Shown here one piece after another: positions 35,866 to 42,846 of a stretch of DNA of 64,000 bases. The notes beneath the pieces were generated by a model. It did no database searches and was not told where the DNA came from. It saw only the letters and a program-made list of their open reading frames with translations. Source of the stretch: Bacteroidota bacterium. Its GTDB lineage: Bacteria > Bacteroidota > Bacteroidia > Chitinophagales > Chitinophagaceae. The stretch spans positions 186,001-250,000 of the forward strand of contig JAFAGI010000020.1 of assembly GCA_023422835.1 (NCBI GenBank), given 5' to 3'. Position numbers and translations under genes: made by a program. How positions within the stretch are numbered: the stretch's first letter is position 1; each line of letters begins with the position of its first letter.

Positions 35866-36061
35866 TTACAATAATATCGCTCGTTCCTGGGCTTGAAGTA
35901 GTAAATTAATTTTCTCAAAAACAGCTTCCTCTGAACTATGCTTCAGTGTTTTCTCAAAGTAGCCTTCCTGACCGCACTATCAAACTATTTCGTACTACAG
36001 CAGCACATTACTTTAGCTCTTGATAAAGCAGGAATTTCTCTAACCTCATTTTACGCAGCAT
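35866..36061 (-). pseudogene. Probable gene remnant upstream of the rpmB promoter
   Basis: In the 469-bp gap 35746-36214, protein-like text appears on the minus strand. The 3' piece reads CGQEGYFEKTLKHSSEEAVF and continues EKINLLLQAQERAILL to a stop at 35866. A 5' piece (36061-36008) reads MLRKMRLEKFLLYQELK. They are in different frames with stops between. The family is not recognised. The rest of the gap (36062-36214) shows only a weak TACTTTTA (36167-36174) before the next gene. Confidence 0.35.
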
Positions 36062-36214
36062 TGAAATCGTGCTTTATCTTGTTTATTATGTGATCCGTGC
36101 AAATATATTAATTAGCAGAACAAAAATAATTCACTCTTAATTCTTTATTCTTAGCTAGTTTCATATTACTTTTACATGCAATAGACATTCGCAAACATCT
36201 AAACTGAAGCGGGC

Positions 36215-36583
36215 ATGAGAAAATCAATTACAGTCACTATCATAATCCTGATACTTATTTTGGGCGGATTTTTTTACTGGAAATATTATTTTGTTTTCGG
36301 TGAAGGCGTAAAATCCGGGTACCTGAATTATGCCGTGCGCAAGGGTCAGGTGTTTAAAACCTACGAAGGCAAACTGATACAGGAAGGGCTGGCAAGAGGC
36401 CGCGGTTCGGGAAGCATACAATCCAACGAGTTCGAATTTTCCATTGAAAGCAAAAGGATCTTTGATTCACTGGCCATAAACAGCGGCAGAAAGTTTGACC
36501 TTCACTACAAAGAATACAACGGAAGGCTGCCCTGGCGTGGTAATACCAAGTACGTGGTTGACAGCATTATTCATAAAGAATAA
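36215..36583 (+). CDS. Small membrane-anchored protein of a Bacteroidota family, unknown function
   Basis: 122 residues. One N-terminal transmembrane helix (about 5-22, a run of Ile/Leu/Gly), then a soluble beta-rich domain with GYLNYAVRKGQVFKTYEGKL and IQSNEFEFSIES. From memory, relatives in Bacteroidota genomes are often mislabelled as 6-phosphogluconate dehydrogenase; nothing in the sequence supports such an enzyme. It converges with the glycosyltransferase gene, 2 bp apart. Confidence 0.78.
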   Translation: MRKSITVTIIILILILGGFFYWKYYFVFGEGVKSGYLNYAVRKGQVFKTYEGKLIQEGLARGRGSGSIQSNEFEFSIESKRIFDSLAINSGRKFDLHYKEYNGRLPWRGNTKYVVDSIIHKE

Positions 36584-36585
36584 TT

Positions 36586-37635
36586 TTATGCCTGCAATGC
36601 CGGTAGCATAAAATTAAATTGCATCGCCTGGTCGAGGCGCTGTTGTATATCATCGCCCTGGCTAAAACAAAATGCCCACTGCTGCTGATGCAATCTTTTT
36701 GCCAGGTATTCCTGCTCTGTCTGCCCGGGCGTGGGAATGAGTATAGATCTTTTTTGCAGGCAGATCATTTCCATCACGGTCGTATAGCCCGCGCGCGCAA
36801 GCACAAACTCGCTCTGAGCTATGGCCTGAGACAGATCTTTAACACCTAAATAATTTTCGACTCGCACATTTTCGCAATAAACTTTTTCTGTAGCGTTGGG
36901 CAGGCCGCGCACCAGCAATACGCGCTGCATGCGATAAGGTAATACCTCCAACAATTTTTCTTCAAGTATGCTTCGCTGCGGCTCAGGCCCGGAAAGCAAT
37001 ACCAGCAGATCGTACTTCTTTTCTACACCGGGCACTGGTTTCAGCCTGCTTAGCGGGCCGATATATTTTACCGGTATTGAGGGCCATTTTTCAGGATGCG
37101 ACAGTCTCCCTGCCAGATTCATATCCTTATCAGCGAAATCAGGCACCAGGCATTCACTAAACTTGTTGATAAAACTATAATTGATGCGTTGCACAACAGC
37201 CTGCAGGAATCGGCAAGGCACACGAATGCTGAGCTGATGGGTGATAAAAACAGAACGCACTTTGCGCGAATAAAATCCATACCTGTTATCTGAAACTACC
37301 AGGTCTATACCATGGCGCATCACCGCTGCTTCCACGAACCTGTGTTCGTTCCGGATAGCTGAGAGTATTTTAGGCGCCTGCCCTGCTATTTTTGCTATAA
37401 AACCTTTTCTTGTGCGGCTGTATGTAATATTATAACCCTGCAACGGCAGATAAGTAATTTGCGGGTATGCCTGCATCAGCATCTTTTCTGAAGCCGAGCC
37501 GGGCTGGCAGGCTATAAACACCCTGCATCCTTCCGCAAGATATTGGTCTATCAGCGGAAAGCAGCGCGTGGTATGGCCCAGGCCCCAGTCCAGCGGCGAG
37601 AGCAGTATGTTATTTATTTTAGAAGTTTTTACCAA
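36586..37635 (-). CDS. Glycosyltransferase, MurG/MGT-like fold
   Basis: 349 residues from a TTG at 37635; another TTG at 37680 lies only about 14 nt after the -7 element and would leave almost no leader. N-terminal block LSPLDWGLGHTTRC is the GT-B donor/acceptor cleft motif, and the C-terminal part has ARAGYTTVMEM and PTPGQTEQEYLA, as in UDP-sugar transferases of the GT28 type. The substrate is unknown; cell-envelope lipid or polysaccharide is likely. Divergent from the 79-residue gene. Confidence 0.82.
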   Translation of the reverse strand: MVKTSKINNILLSPLDWGLGHTTRCFPLIDQYLAEGCRVFIACQPGSASEKMLMQAYPQITYLPLQGYNITYSRTRKGFIAKIAGQAPKILSAIRNEHRFVEAAVMRHGIDLVVSDNRYGFYSRKVRSVFITHQLSIRVPCRFLQAVVQRINYSFINKFSECLVPDFADKDMNLAGRLSHPEKWPSIPVKYIGPLSRLKPVPGVEKKYDLLVLLSGPEPQRSILEEKLLEVLPYRMQRVLLVRGLPNATEKVYCENVRVENYLGVKDLSQAIAQSEFVLARAGYTTVMEMICLQKRSILIPTPGQTEQEYLAKRLHQQQWAFCFSQGDDIQQRLDQAMQFNFMLPALQA

Positions 37636-37693
37636 GCCTGCCTGATTTTGAAGAAAAACTATACCTTTATTGTACGCCAACGACTTTATTGCA

Positions 37694-37701
37694 CAAATAT
37701 A
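37694..37701 (-). promoter_or_regulatory. -7 element for the glycosyltransferase gene
   Basis: TATATTTG on the minus strand, perfect TAnnTTTG; supports the start at 37635 over 37680. It lies inside the leader of the divergent 37714 gene. Confidence 0.5.
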
Positions 37702-37713
37702 CTTTTTAAGTTT

Positions 37714-37953
37714 ATGAGAGAAAGAGAATTAATTATTGTCGGCGAAAACCTGGTACCCGATAAACAACAAAGAGCACACAATTTCCGCTGCATCAGCAAA
37801 CTTTTGCTGCACGCCGAAAGTATGGATGCATTTTGCACGGCCAATGAAATAATTGACGTAAACAAATACCGGCATTTCCGCAAAAAACACCTGGTACAAA
37901 AGATCATGTCAGACAATCGCAAGCCATTTGTGTTTGTAGTGAATAAGAATTAA
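37714..37953 (+). CDS. Small protein, unknown function
   Basis: 79 residues from the ATG at 37714. It is basic, with no signal peptide and no membrane helix. The N-terminus MRERELIIVGENLVPDKQQR and the Lys/Arg/His-rich C-terminal half (HFRKKHLVQKIMSDNRKPF) suggest a folded cytoplasmic protein. The frame extends upstream without a good start. A TACCTTTA at 37662-37669 could be its -7 element. Family not recognised. Confidence 0.6.
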   Translation: MRERELIIVGENLVPDKQQRAHNFRCISKLLLHAESMDAFCTANEIIDVNKYRHFRKKHLVQKIMSDNRKPFVFVVNKN

Positions 37954-38324
37954 TTGCAAATGCAGATTACATATTGCAATTATTTGCATTCTTCAATTTA
38001 TGCACCATGCGTACCGGATTAAAATCCAGCATCGGTTTAGAAGCAATCTTTATTTCCGTTTTGTGATGTTTGAATTATGATTTTTCTTTCTAAACCATAA
38101 GGTCACCATTGTGCACATCGTGGTTAAACAATTTAAAACACAAGGTACACAAGGTTTGCTTAAAGAACACCATGGGTAAGCCATACTATCGTTTTAAGCC
38201 GTGTCAGGTGTTTTCACCTGACGTACTGCGCTAACATAACGAAGAGGAAACAAAAAACTCAACAATATTTTTACTGATTATCAAATGATTACAAAAATGC
38301 CAATTAAAAATTCTTGTAAAATAT
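37954..38324. other. Gene-free spacer before the rplM operon, with repeat-like pieces
   Basis: It holds a segment with repeated CCTTGTGTACCTTGTG-type text on the minus strand (38130-38155) related to 42785-42835, and a perfect palindrome at 38203-38222. No reading frame with protein-like content was seen. Confidence 0.6.
38203..38222. repeat. Perfect 8-bp inverted repeat, REP-like
   Basis: GTCAGGTG-TTTT-CACCTGAC. No T-tract follows and no gene ends here, so it is not an obvious terminator. The form recalls REP/palindromic elements. Confidence 0.5.
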
Positions 38325-38355
38325 TTGTTTTATAAAAATATATAGCTGAACTTTG
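38325..38355 (+). promoter_or_regulatory. Promoter of the rplM-rpsI operon
   Basis: TTG at 38325-38327, 20-bp spacer, GAACTTTG at 38348-38355 (one mismatch to TAnnTTTG). Start near 38360 gives a leader of about 53 nt. Confidence 0.5.
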
Positions 38356-38412
38356 CAGCCTTAAATTACAGGCGGGATAGCGCTTGTACCAAACAAAACA
38401 AAAATTTATAAA

Positions 38413-38856
38413 ATGAGTAAACTACATTTCACAACCAAGCATGCAAATGCGGCTACCGTTAAGCGCGAGTGGTATATCGTGGACGGTACTAATCAAACCG
38501 TAGGACGCATTGCAGCACAGATCGCGGCGGTTTTACGCGGAAAAAACAAAACCTACTATACTCCACACGTTGACTGCGGCGACTACATCATCATTGTAAA
38601 TGCAGATAAAGTAACCTTTACAGGTAATAAACTGGAAGATAAAAACTACATCAACTTCTCCGGCTACCCCGGCGGTAAAAAAGAAGAAACTGCAGGCAAC
38701 CTGTTGAAACGCCGTCCTGAAATGATCATGGAGAAAGCCGTAAAAGGCATGCTGCCCAAAAACAAACTGGGCCGTAAAATGATCAAGAAATTATTTGTGT
38801 ATGCAGGAGACCAACACCCGCACAGTGCACAACAACCTAAAGAACTTAAATTTTAA
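38413..38856 (+). CDS. rplM: 50S ribosomal protein L13
   Basis: 147 residues, full length uL13. Motifs: VKREWYIVDGTNQTVGRIA near the start, GDYIIIVNADKV, and a C-terminal KGMLPKNKLGRKM..LFVYAG block. It binds 23S rRNA domain II early in 50S assembly. First gene of the rplM-rpsI-rpsB-tsf run, followed by rpsI after 26 bp. Confidence 0.98.
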   Translation: MSKLHFTTKHANAATVKREWYIVDGTNQTVGRIAAQIAAVLRGKNKTYYTPHVDCGDYIIIVNADKVTFTGNKLEDKNYINFSGYPGGKKEETAGNLLKRRPEMIMEKAVKGMLPKNKLGRKMIKKLFVYAGDQHPHSAQQPKELKF

Positions 38857-38882
38857 TCTGCCATTGGCACAAAATATATAAA

Positions 38883-39272
38883 ATGGAAAAACAAAAAAAT
38901 GCCGTTGGTCGTCGTAAAGAAGCCGTTACCCGCGTTTTTATCAGCAAAGGAAATGGTGCGATAAATGTAAATGGCAAAGATTATAAAGAATATTTTACAT
39001 TGCCTTATCTGCAAAATGAGGTGATCCTTCCCTTAAACACCATACAGGCTGCTGATAAATTTGACGTTGTCATCAATGCTGTTGGTGGTGGTGTAAAAGG
39101 CCAGGCCGAAGCCGCCAAGCTCGGCATTGCGCGCGCATTGCTTGAGATCGATGCTGAGTTCCGCCCTGCCCTGAAAGCAGCCGGCTTGCTTACCCGCGAC
39201 TCACGCGTTGTTGAACGTAAGAAATTCGGTAAGAAGAAAGCACGCAGAAGCTTCCAGTTCAGCAAACGTTAA
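38883..39272 (+). CDS. rpsI: 30S ribosomal protein S9
   Basis: 129 residues, full length uS9. It starts AVGRRKEAVTRVFI and ends with the Lys/Arg tail KKARRSFQFSKR that reaches the P-site tRNA. GGVKGQAEAAKLGIARAL is the conserved central block. Coupled with rplM as usual in bacteria. Confidence 0.98.
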   Translation: MEKQKNAVGRRKEAVTRVFISKGNGAINVNGKDYKEYFTLPYLQNEVILPLNTIQAADKFDVVINAVGGGVKGQAEAAKLGIARALLEIDAEFRPALKAAGLLTRDSRVVERKKFGKKKARRSFQFSKR

Positions 39273-39276
39273 TATC

Positions 39277-39380
39277 AGCCCCTTATCCTCTTTTTGGAGG
39301 AATACGGAGCCACAGCTCTTAATAAATTTTTAAAACAATAAAACTTCCCGGAAGCTTTTCCATACGGAAAGCGAGGGGCT
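39277..39380 (+). promoter_or_regulatory. Structured leader of rpsB
   Basis: A 7-bp helix AGCCCCT (39277-39283) with AGGGGCT (39374-39380) closes a region with hairpins TCCTC/GAGGA (39286-39301) and GCTTT.C/G.AAAGC (39354-39372). It ends 10 bp before the rpsB ATG. Such a folded leader is what one expects of ribosomal-protein autoregulation, here perhaps by S2. Confidence 0.5.
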
Positions 39381-39389
39381 ACATAAAAT

Positions 39390-40283
39390 ATGGAACAAAA
39401 TACTTCTTTACAGCAGCAGTTGCTCGAAGCAGGAGTTCATTTCGGCCACCTGAAAAAGAAATGGAACCCTAAAATGCTGCCTTATATCTTTGCAGAAAAG
39501 AAAGGTATCCACATTATTGACCTGAATAAAACCGTAGAACACCTGCAGGAGTCTGCAGCAGCACTGAAACAAATTGCGAAAAGCGGTAAAAAAATCATGT
39601 TTGTGGCAACTAAGAAACAGGCTAAAGAAATCGTTTCTGAGTGTGCCAAAAAAGTAAACATGCCATTCGCTACCGAAAGATGGCTGGGCGGTATGCTTAC
39701 CAACTTCAATACTGTGCGCAAAAGCGTGAAAAAAATGCAGAGCATTGAAAAACTACTGAGCGATAACAATGCAGAAAGCCTTACTAAAAAAGAACGTCTT
39801 ACCTTGAGCCGCGATAAAGAGAAAATGGAAAAAGTACTGGGCGGAATCTCACAGCTTAGCCGTCTTCCGGCAGCACTGTTCATCGTAGATATAGGCGAAG
39901 AGCACATTGCACTGGCAGAAGCAAAACGCTTAGGCATCACTACCTTCGGTATGGTAGATACCAACGGGGATCCCAACAAAGTAGACTATGCCATTCCTGC
40001 AAATGACGATGCTACCAAATCTGTAGCTATCATTACCAACTACATCACTGCGGCTATAGCTGAAGGTTTGGCTGAGCGCCAGGCTTCCAAAGATGAAGAG
40101 TCAGAAGTAGAGACCAATGAAAATGAAGCCAAAGCAGCACGCATTCAGGCCGAAGCGGAAGCAGAAAGCGGGAATAAAGGTCGTGCTAAAGAAGAGTCCG
40201 CAAGAGAAGGCGGTGCTCCCAGACGCAGAATGCAAGGAAGCGGCGGCGGACAACGCAGACATACTCCAGGCGCAAAAAGATAA
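39390..40283 (+). CDS. rpsB: 30S ribosomal protein S2
   Basis: 297 residues. The core (1-235) is standard uS2: LLEAGVHFGHLKKKWNPKM near the start, WLGGMLTNF and the IVDIGEEHIALAEAKRL block. About 60 extra residues at the C-terminus are charged and Gly/Arg-rich, ending QRRHTPGAKR; such tails occur in Bacteroidota S2. It is followed by tsf across a hairpin. Confidence 0.97.
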   Translation: MEQNTSLQQQLLEAGVHFGHLKKKWNPKMLPYIFAEKKGIHIIDLNKTVEHLQESAAALKQIAKSGKKIMFVATKKQAKEIVSECAKKVNMPFATERWLGGMLTNFNTVRKSVKKMQSIEKLLSDNNAESLTKKERLTLSRDKEKMEKVLGGISQLSRLPAALFIVDIGEEHIALAEAKRLGITTFGMVDTNGDPNKVDYAIPANDDATKSVAIITNYITAAIAEGLAERQASKDEESEVETNENEAKAARIQAEAEAESGNKGRAKEESAREGGAPRRRMQGSGGGQRRHTPGAKR

Positions 40284-40316
40284 TTTTCTCAAGGGAAAAT
40301 TTAGACAATAACTTAT

Positions 40317-40347
40317 AAGATGCCTGTAAACATTTTGCAGGCATCTT
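40317..40347 (+). terminator. Intercistronic hairpin between rpsB and tsf
   Basis: AAGATGCCTG (40317-40326) pairs perfectly with CAGGCATCTT (40338-40347). The following GTCTTTA is only weakly T-rich, so it may act as a partial terminator or processing site that sets the rpsB:tsf ratio. Confidence 0.6.
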
Positions 40348-40380
40348 GTCTTTATACAAAACATTTAAACATATAATTTT

Positions 40381-41211
40381 ATGGCAAATATTACAGCTCA
40401 AGACATTAACAAACTGCGTCAGGCTACCGGCGCCGGTATGATGGACTGCCGCAAAGCATTGACAGAAACCAACGGCGACTTTGAAGCCGCTATCGACTGG
40501 CTAAGAAAACAAGGACAGAAAGTAGCCGCAAAGCGTGGCGATCGTGAAGCAAAAGAAGGCGTTGTAATAGCGCAAACCAACAGCGACCATACAAAGGGAT
40601 ACATCATCACTGTAGGTTGCGAAACTGACTTCGTTTCCAAAAATGCCGACTTCGTTTCTTTTGTACAAACCATTGCAAACGCAGGCGTAAACGCTGACGT
40701 AAACTCTATTGAAGAATTAAAGGCTGTTAATATCAACGGCGCTACAGTTGCTGATATGGTGAATGATAAACTTGCTGCCATCGGTGAAAAAATTGATGTA
40801 GTACGTTTTGAAAAAGTGGAAGCGCCTTACGTAGCTTCTTACATCCACGGTGCAAACCGTATTGGCGTATTGGTAGGTTTAGACAAACAAGCGCCTGAAG
40901 CAGGCAGGGATATTGCTATGCAGATCGCAGCATTGAATCCTTTGGCTGTTGACGCAAGCAGTGTAGCTGCCGATATTGTTGAGCGTGAGAAAAATGTAAT
41001 TATCGATACCATGAAAGCTGACCCTAAAATGACCGGCAAACCAGACGAGATGATTAGCAAAATCGCAGAAGGCAAACTGGGCGCATTCTTCAAAGAAAAT
41101 ACTCTGCTGGCACAACAGTTTGTGAAAGACGGCAGCATTACGGTTGAAAACTACCTGAAACAAAACGGCGACCTGAAAGTTACTAACTTTAAGCGTGTAG
41201 CTTTAGGATAA
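40381..41211 (+). CDS. tsf: Translation elongation factor Ts
   Basis: 276 residues. It exchanges GDP for GTP on EF-Tu. The N-terminal UBA-like domain has LRQATGAGMMDCRKAL; TDFVSKNADF is the EF-Tu contact block. The usual partner of rpsB, 97 bp downstream of it. A strong terminator follows. Confidence 0.98.
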   Translation: MANITAQDINKLRQATGAGMMDCRKALTETNGDFEAAIDWLRKQGQKVAAKRGDREAKEGVVIAQTNSDHTKGYIITVGCETDFVSKNADFVSFVQTIANAGVNADVNSIEELKAVNINGATVADMVNDKLAAIGEKIDVVRFEKVEAPYVASYIHGANRIGVLVGLDKQAPEAGRDIAMQIAALNPLAVDASSVAADIVEREKNVIIDTMKADPKMTGKPDEMISKIAEGKLGAFFKENTLLAQQFVKDGSITVENYLKQNGDLKVTNFKRVALG

Positions 41212-41233
41212 ATTTTGTGCATATATACTTAAA

Positions 41234-41257
41234 AACTCCCTTCCCGGGAGTTTTTTT
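41234..41257 (+). terminator. Terminator of the rpsB-tsf operon
   Basis: AACTCCC (41234-41240) pairs with GGGAGTT (41246-41252) around TTCCC, followed by a T-run. Confidence 0.85.
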
Positions 41258-41298
41258 GTGGGTATACTTGTATAACGCAATAAGCGAGCATATGCCAT

Positions 41299-41339
41299 TA
41301 AAAAAATTGCTCCGCAGCCATGTATAGTTGCGAAGCAAT
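41299..41339 (-). terminator. Terminator of the RNA-binding protein gene
   Basis: Minus strand: ATTGCT (41339-41334) and AGCAAT (41311-41306) with an inner CGCA/TGCG helix, then a run of T. Confidence 0.8.
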
Positions 41340-41383
41340 CCATGCAGCACTTTCTTCAGGAAAATGCCTAATGAGATTTGTTA

Positions 41384-41698
41384 TTAGTAACGATCGTCAC
41401 GACGTCCGCCATCATAGCTCTTCTTCTTGTAACCGCCAGAGCCTGAGCCGCCGCCGTTTTCCTGTTTTTCGTTTACAACGATATTTCTACCGCCAACTTC
41501 AGTACCGTTAAGGCTTTCGATAGCTCTTTTTGCAGCCTCTTCGTCAGCCATTTCTACAAATGCAAATCCTTTGCTACGGTTGTTGTTAAACTTGTCCGTA
41601 ATTACTTTTGCAGAGATTACTTCTCCGTACTCAGAGAATAATTCTCTTAAATCATCGCTGTTTAAGCTCCAGCTAAGATTTCCAACGTAAATGTTCAT
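41384..41698 (-). CDS. RNA-binding protein with one RRM domain
   Basis: 104 residues from the ATG at 41698; longer upstream frames lie in the leader. RNP2 is IYVGNL and RNP1 is KGFAFVEM, with the conserved aromatics that stack on RNA bases. The C-terminal tail is Gly/Ser/Lys/Asp-rich (GGGSGSGGYKKKSYDGGRR). Such proteins in Bacteroidota resemble cyanobacterial cold-induced Rbp and plant glycine-rich proteins. A leader of about 105 nt follows a -7 element at 41808-41815, compatible with post-transcriptional or cold control. Confidence 0.93.
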   Translation of the reverse strand: MNIYVGNLSWSLNSDDLRELFSEYGEVISAKVITDKFNNNRSKGFAFVEMADEEAAKRAIESLNGTEVGGRNIVVNEKQENGGGSGSGGYKKKSYDGGRRDDRY

Positions 41699-41807
41699 TT
41701 TTTTAATCCTTTTTGAATTTTTTAATAATACAGTGTGATCCAAATCCAAAAACATAATACGCAGGAACGTTTAGTTAAAGAGAATTTGATAACTGTTGTT
41801 TCATCGA

Positions 41808-41815
41808 CAAAGTTA
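41808..41815 (-). promoter_or_regulatory. -7 element of the RNA-binding protein gene
   Basis: TAACTTTG on the minus strand, perfect TAnnTTTG, about 110 bp before the ATG. Confidence 0.5.
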
Positions 41816-41888
41816 TAGGGATTTAATTTAAAAAACCTGATTTTCAATGAAATTTTTCAATAATTTTTTATGAATCAACGCTTTACAT

Positions 41889-42572
41889 TTAATCTGTACC
41901 TGAAAGCAGGTCAGGGCGCAGCTTTTTAGTCCTTTCAACAGACTGCTGATGCCTCCAATCGTCTATCAATCTGTGGTTTCCGCTAAACAACACATCAGGT
42001 ACTTTCCAACCTCTGAAATCCACCGGCCTGGTGTAAACAGGGGGTGCAAGCAGCTTATCCTGAAAACTGTCTGTAAGTGCGGAAGTCTCATTGTTCAGCA
42101 CGCCGGGAATCAGCCGCCCAACAGCATCTACCAGTACAGCAGCAGCCAGCTCGCCGCCGCTTAAAACGTAGTCGCCAATAGATATTTCTTTAGTCACAAA
42201 CTGATCACGTACGCGCTGGTCTATGCCTTTGTAATGGCCGCAGATGATCAGCAGGTTTTTTTTAAGCGACAACTGGTTGGCCATTGGCTGGTCAAGGGTG
42301 TCCCCATCGGGTGTTAAAAAAATTATTTCATCAAAAGGCGCATCCTTCTGTAAGGTTTCTATGGCATTCACCAGCGGCTCGCACATCATTACCATGCCTG
42401 CACCGCCGCCAAACTGGTAATCATCAATCTGTTTGTATTTGTTCAGCGACCACTTTCGGAGGTTATGCACTTCTACATGCAGCAAACCCTTATCCTGTGC
42501 GCGTTTCATAATGCTGTGAGAAAAAGGGCTTTCTAACAATTCAGGTACGGCTGAAAGAATGTGTATCTGCAT
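41889..42572 (-). CDS. trmD: tRNA (guanine-37-N1)-methyltransferase
   Basis: 227 residues, full length. A SPOUT-class enzyme methylating G37 next to the anticodon to prevent frameshifting. The trefoil knot motifs are seen: [24 protein letters not shown] and [14 protein letters not shown]. It is usually near ribosomal protein genes (rpsP, rplS) but stands alone here. The C-terminal domain is slightly short. Confidence 0.97.
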   Translation of the reverse strand: MQIHILSAVPELLESPFSHSIMKRAQDKGLLHVEVHNLRKWSLNKYKQIDDYQFGGGAGMVMMCEPLVNAIETLQKDAPFDEIIFLTPDGDTLDQPMANQLSLKKNLLIICGHYKGIDQRVRDQFVTKEISIGDYVLSGGELAAAVLVDAVGRLIPGVLNNETSALTDSFQDKLLAPPVYTRPVDFRGWKVPDVLFSGNHRLIDDWRHQQSVERTKKLRPDLLSGTD

Positions 42573-42592
42573 AATGTAAACGTTGTGCCCGG

Positions 42593-42600
42593 CAAAGATA
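42593..42600 (-). promoter_or_regulatory. -7 element of trmD
   Basis: TATCTTTG on the minus strand, perfect TAnnTTTG, 21 bp before the ATG; no TTG at -33. Confidence 0.5.
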
Positions 42601-42630
42601 TTATTTTGATTTTATAATGTTGTAATGAGG

Positions 42631-42680
42631 GTTATGGAGTGATGGTGGAGTTACGGAGTTATGAAGTGATGAAGTGCTAC
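42631..42680. repeat. Degenerate direct repeat in the thrA-trmD spacer
   Basis: gttatggagtgatg (42631-42644) recurs as gttatgaagtgatg at 42658-42671 with related units between. The spacer 42573-42846 also holds CCTTGTGTAC-type text (42796-42830). No gene is seen in it. Confidence 0.6.
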
Positions 42681-42846
42681 AACCCCAGGCAAGGCAACAC
42701 AGGGACACAAGCTGCCTTATGCCCTGGTAAACTCCTTGGTTTAAAAATAGCATTACCTCGTGTGCGCCGGGAAAACATTTAGCGCACTAACCAAACCTTG
42801 TGTACATAGTAAAATCTTAATGCGCTTTGTGTACATATGAACTAAC

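Noticed and set aside
37686..37922. 78-codon minus-strand frame opposite the 79-residue gene
   Set aside because: Cys/Arg/Leu/Ser-rich antisense product; the plus-strand product has a more natural composition.
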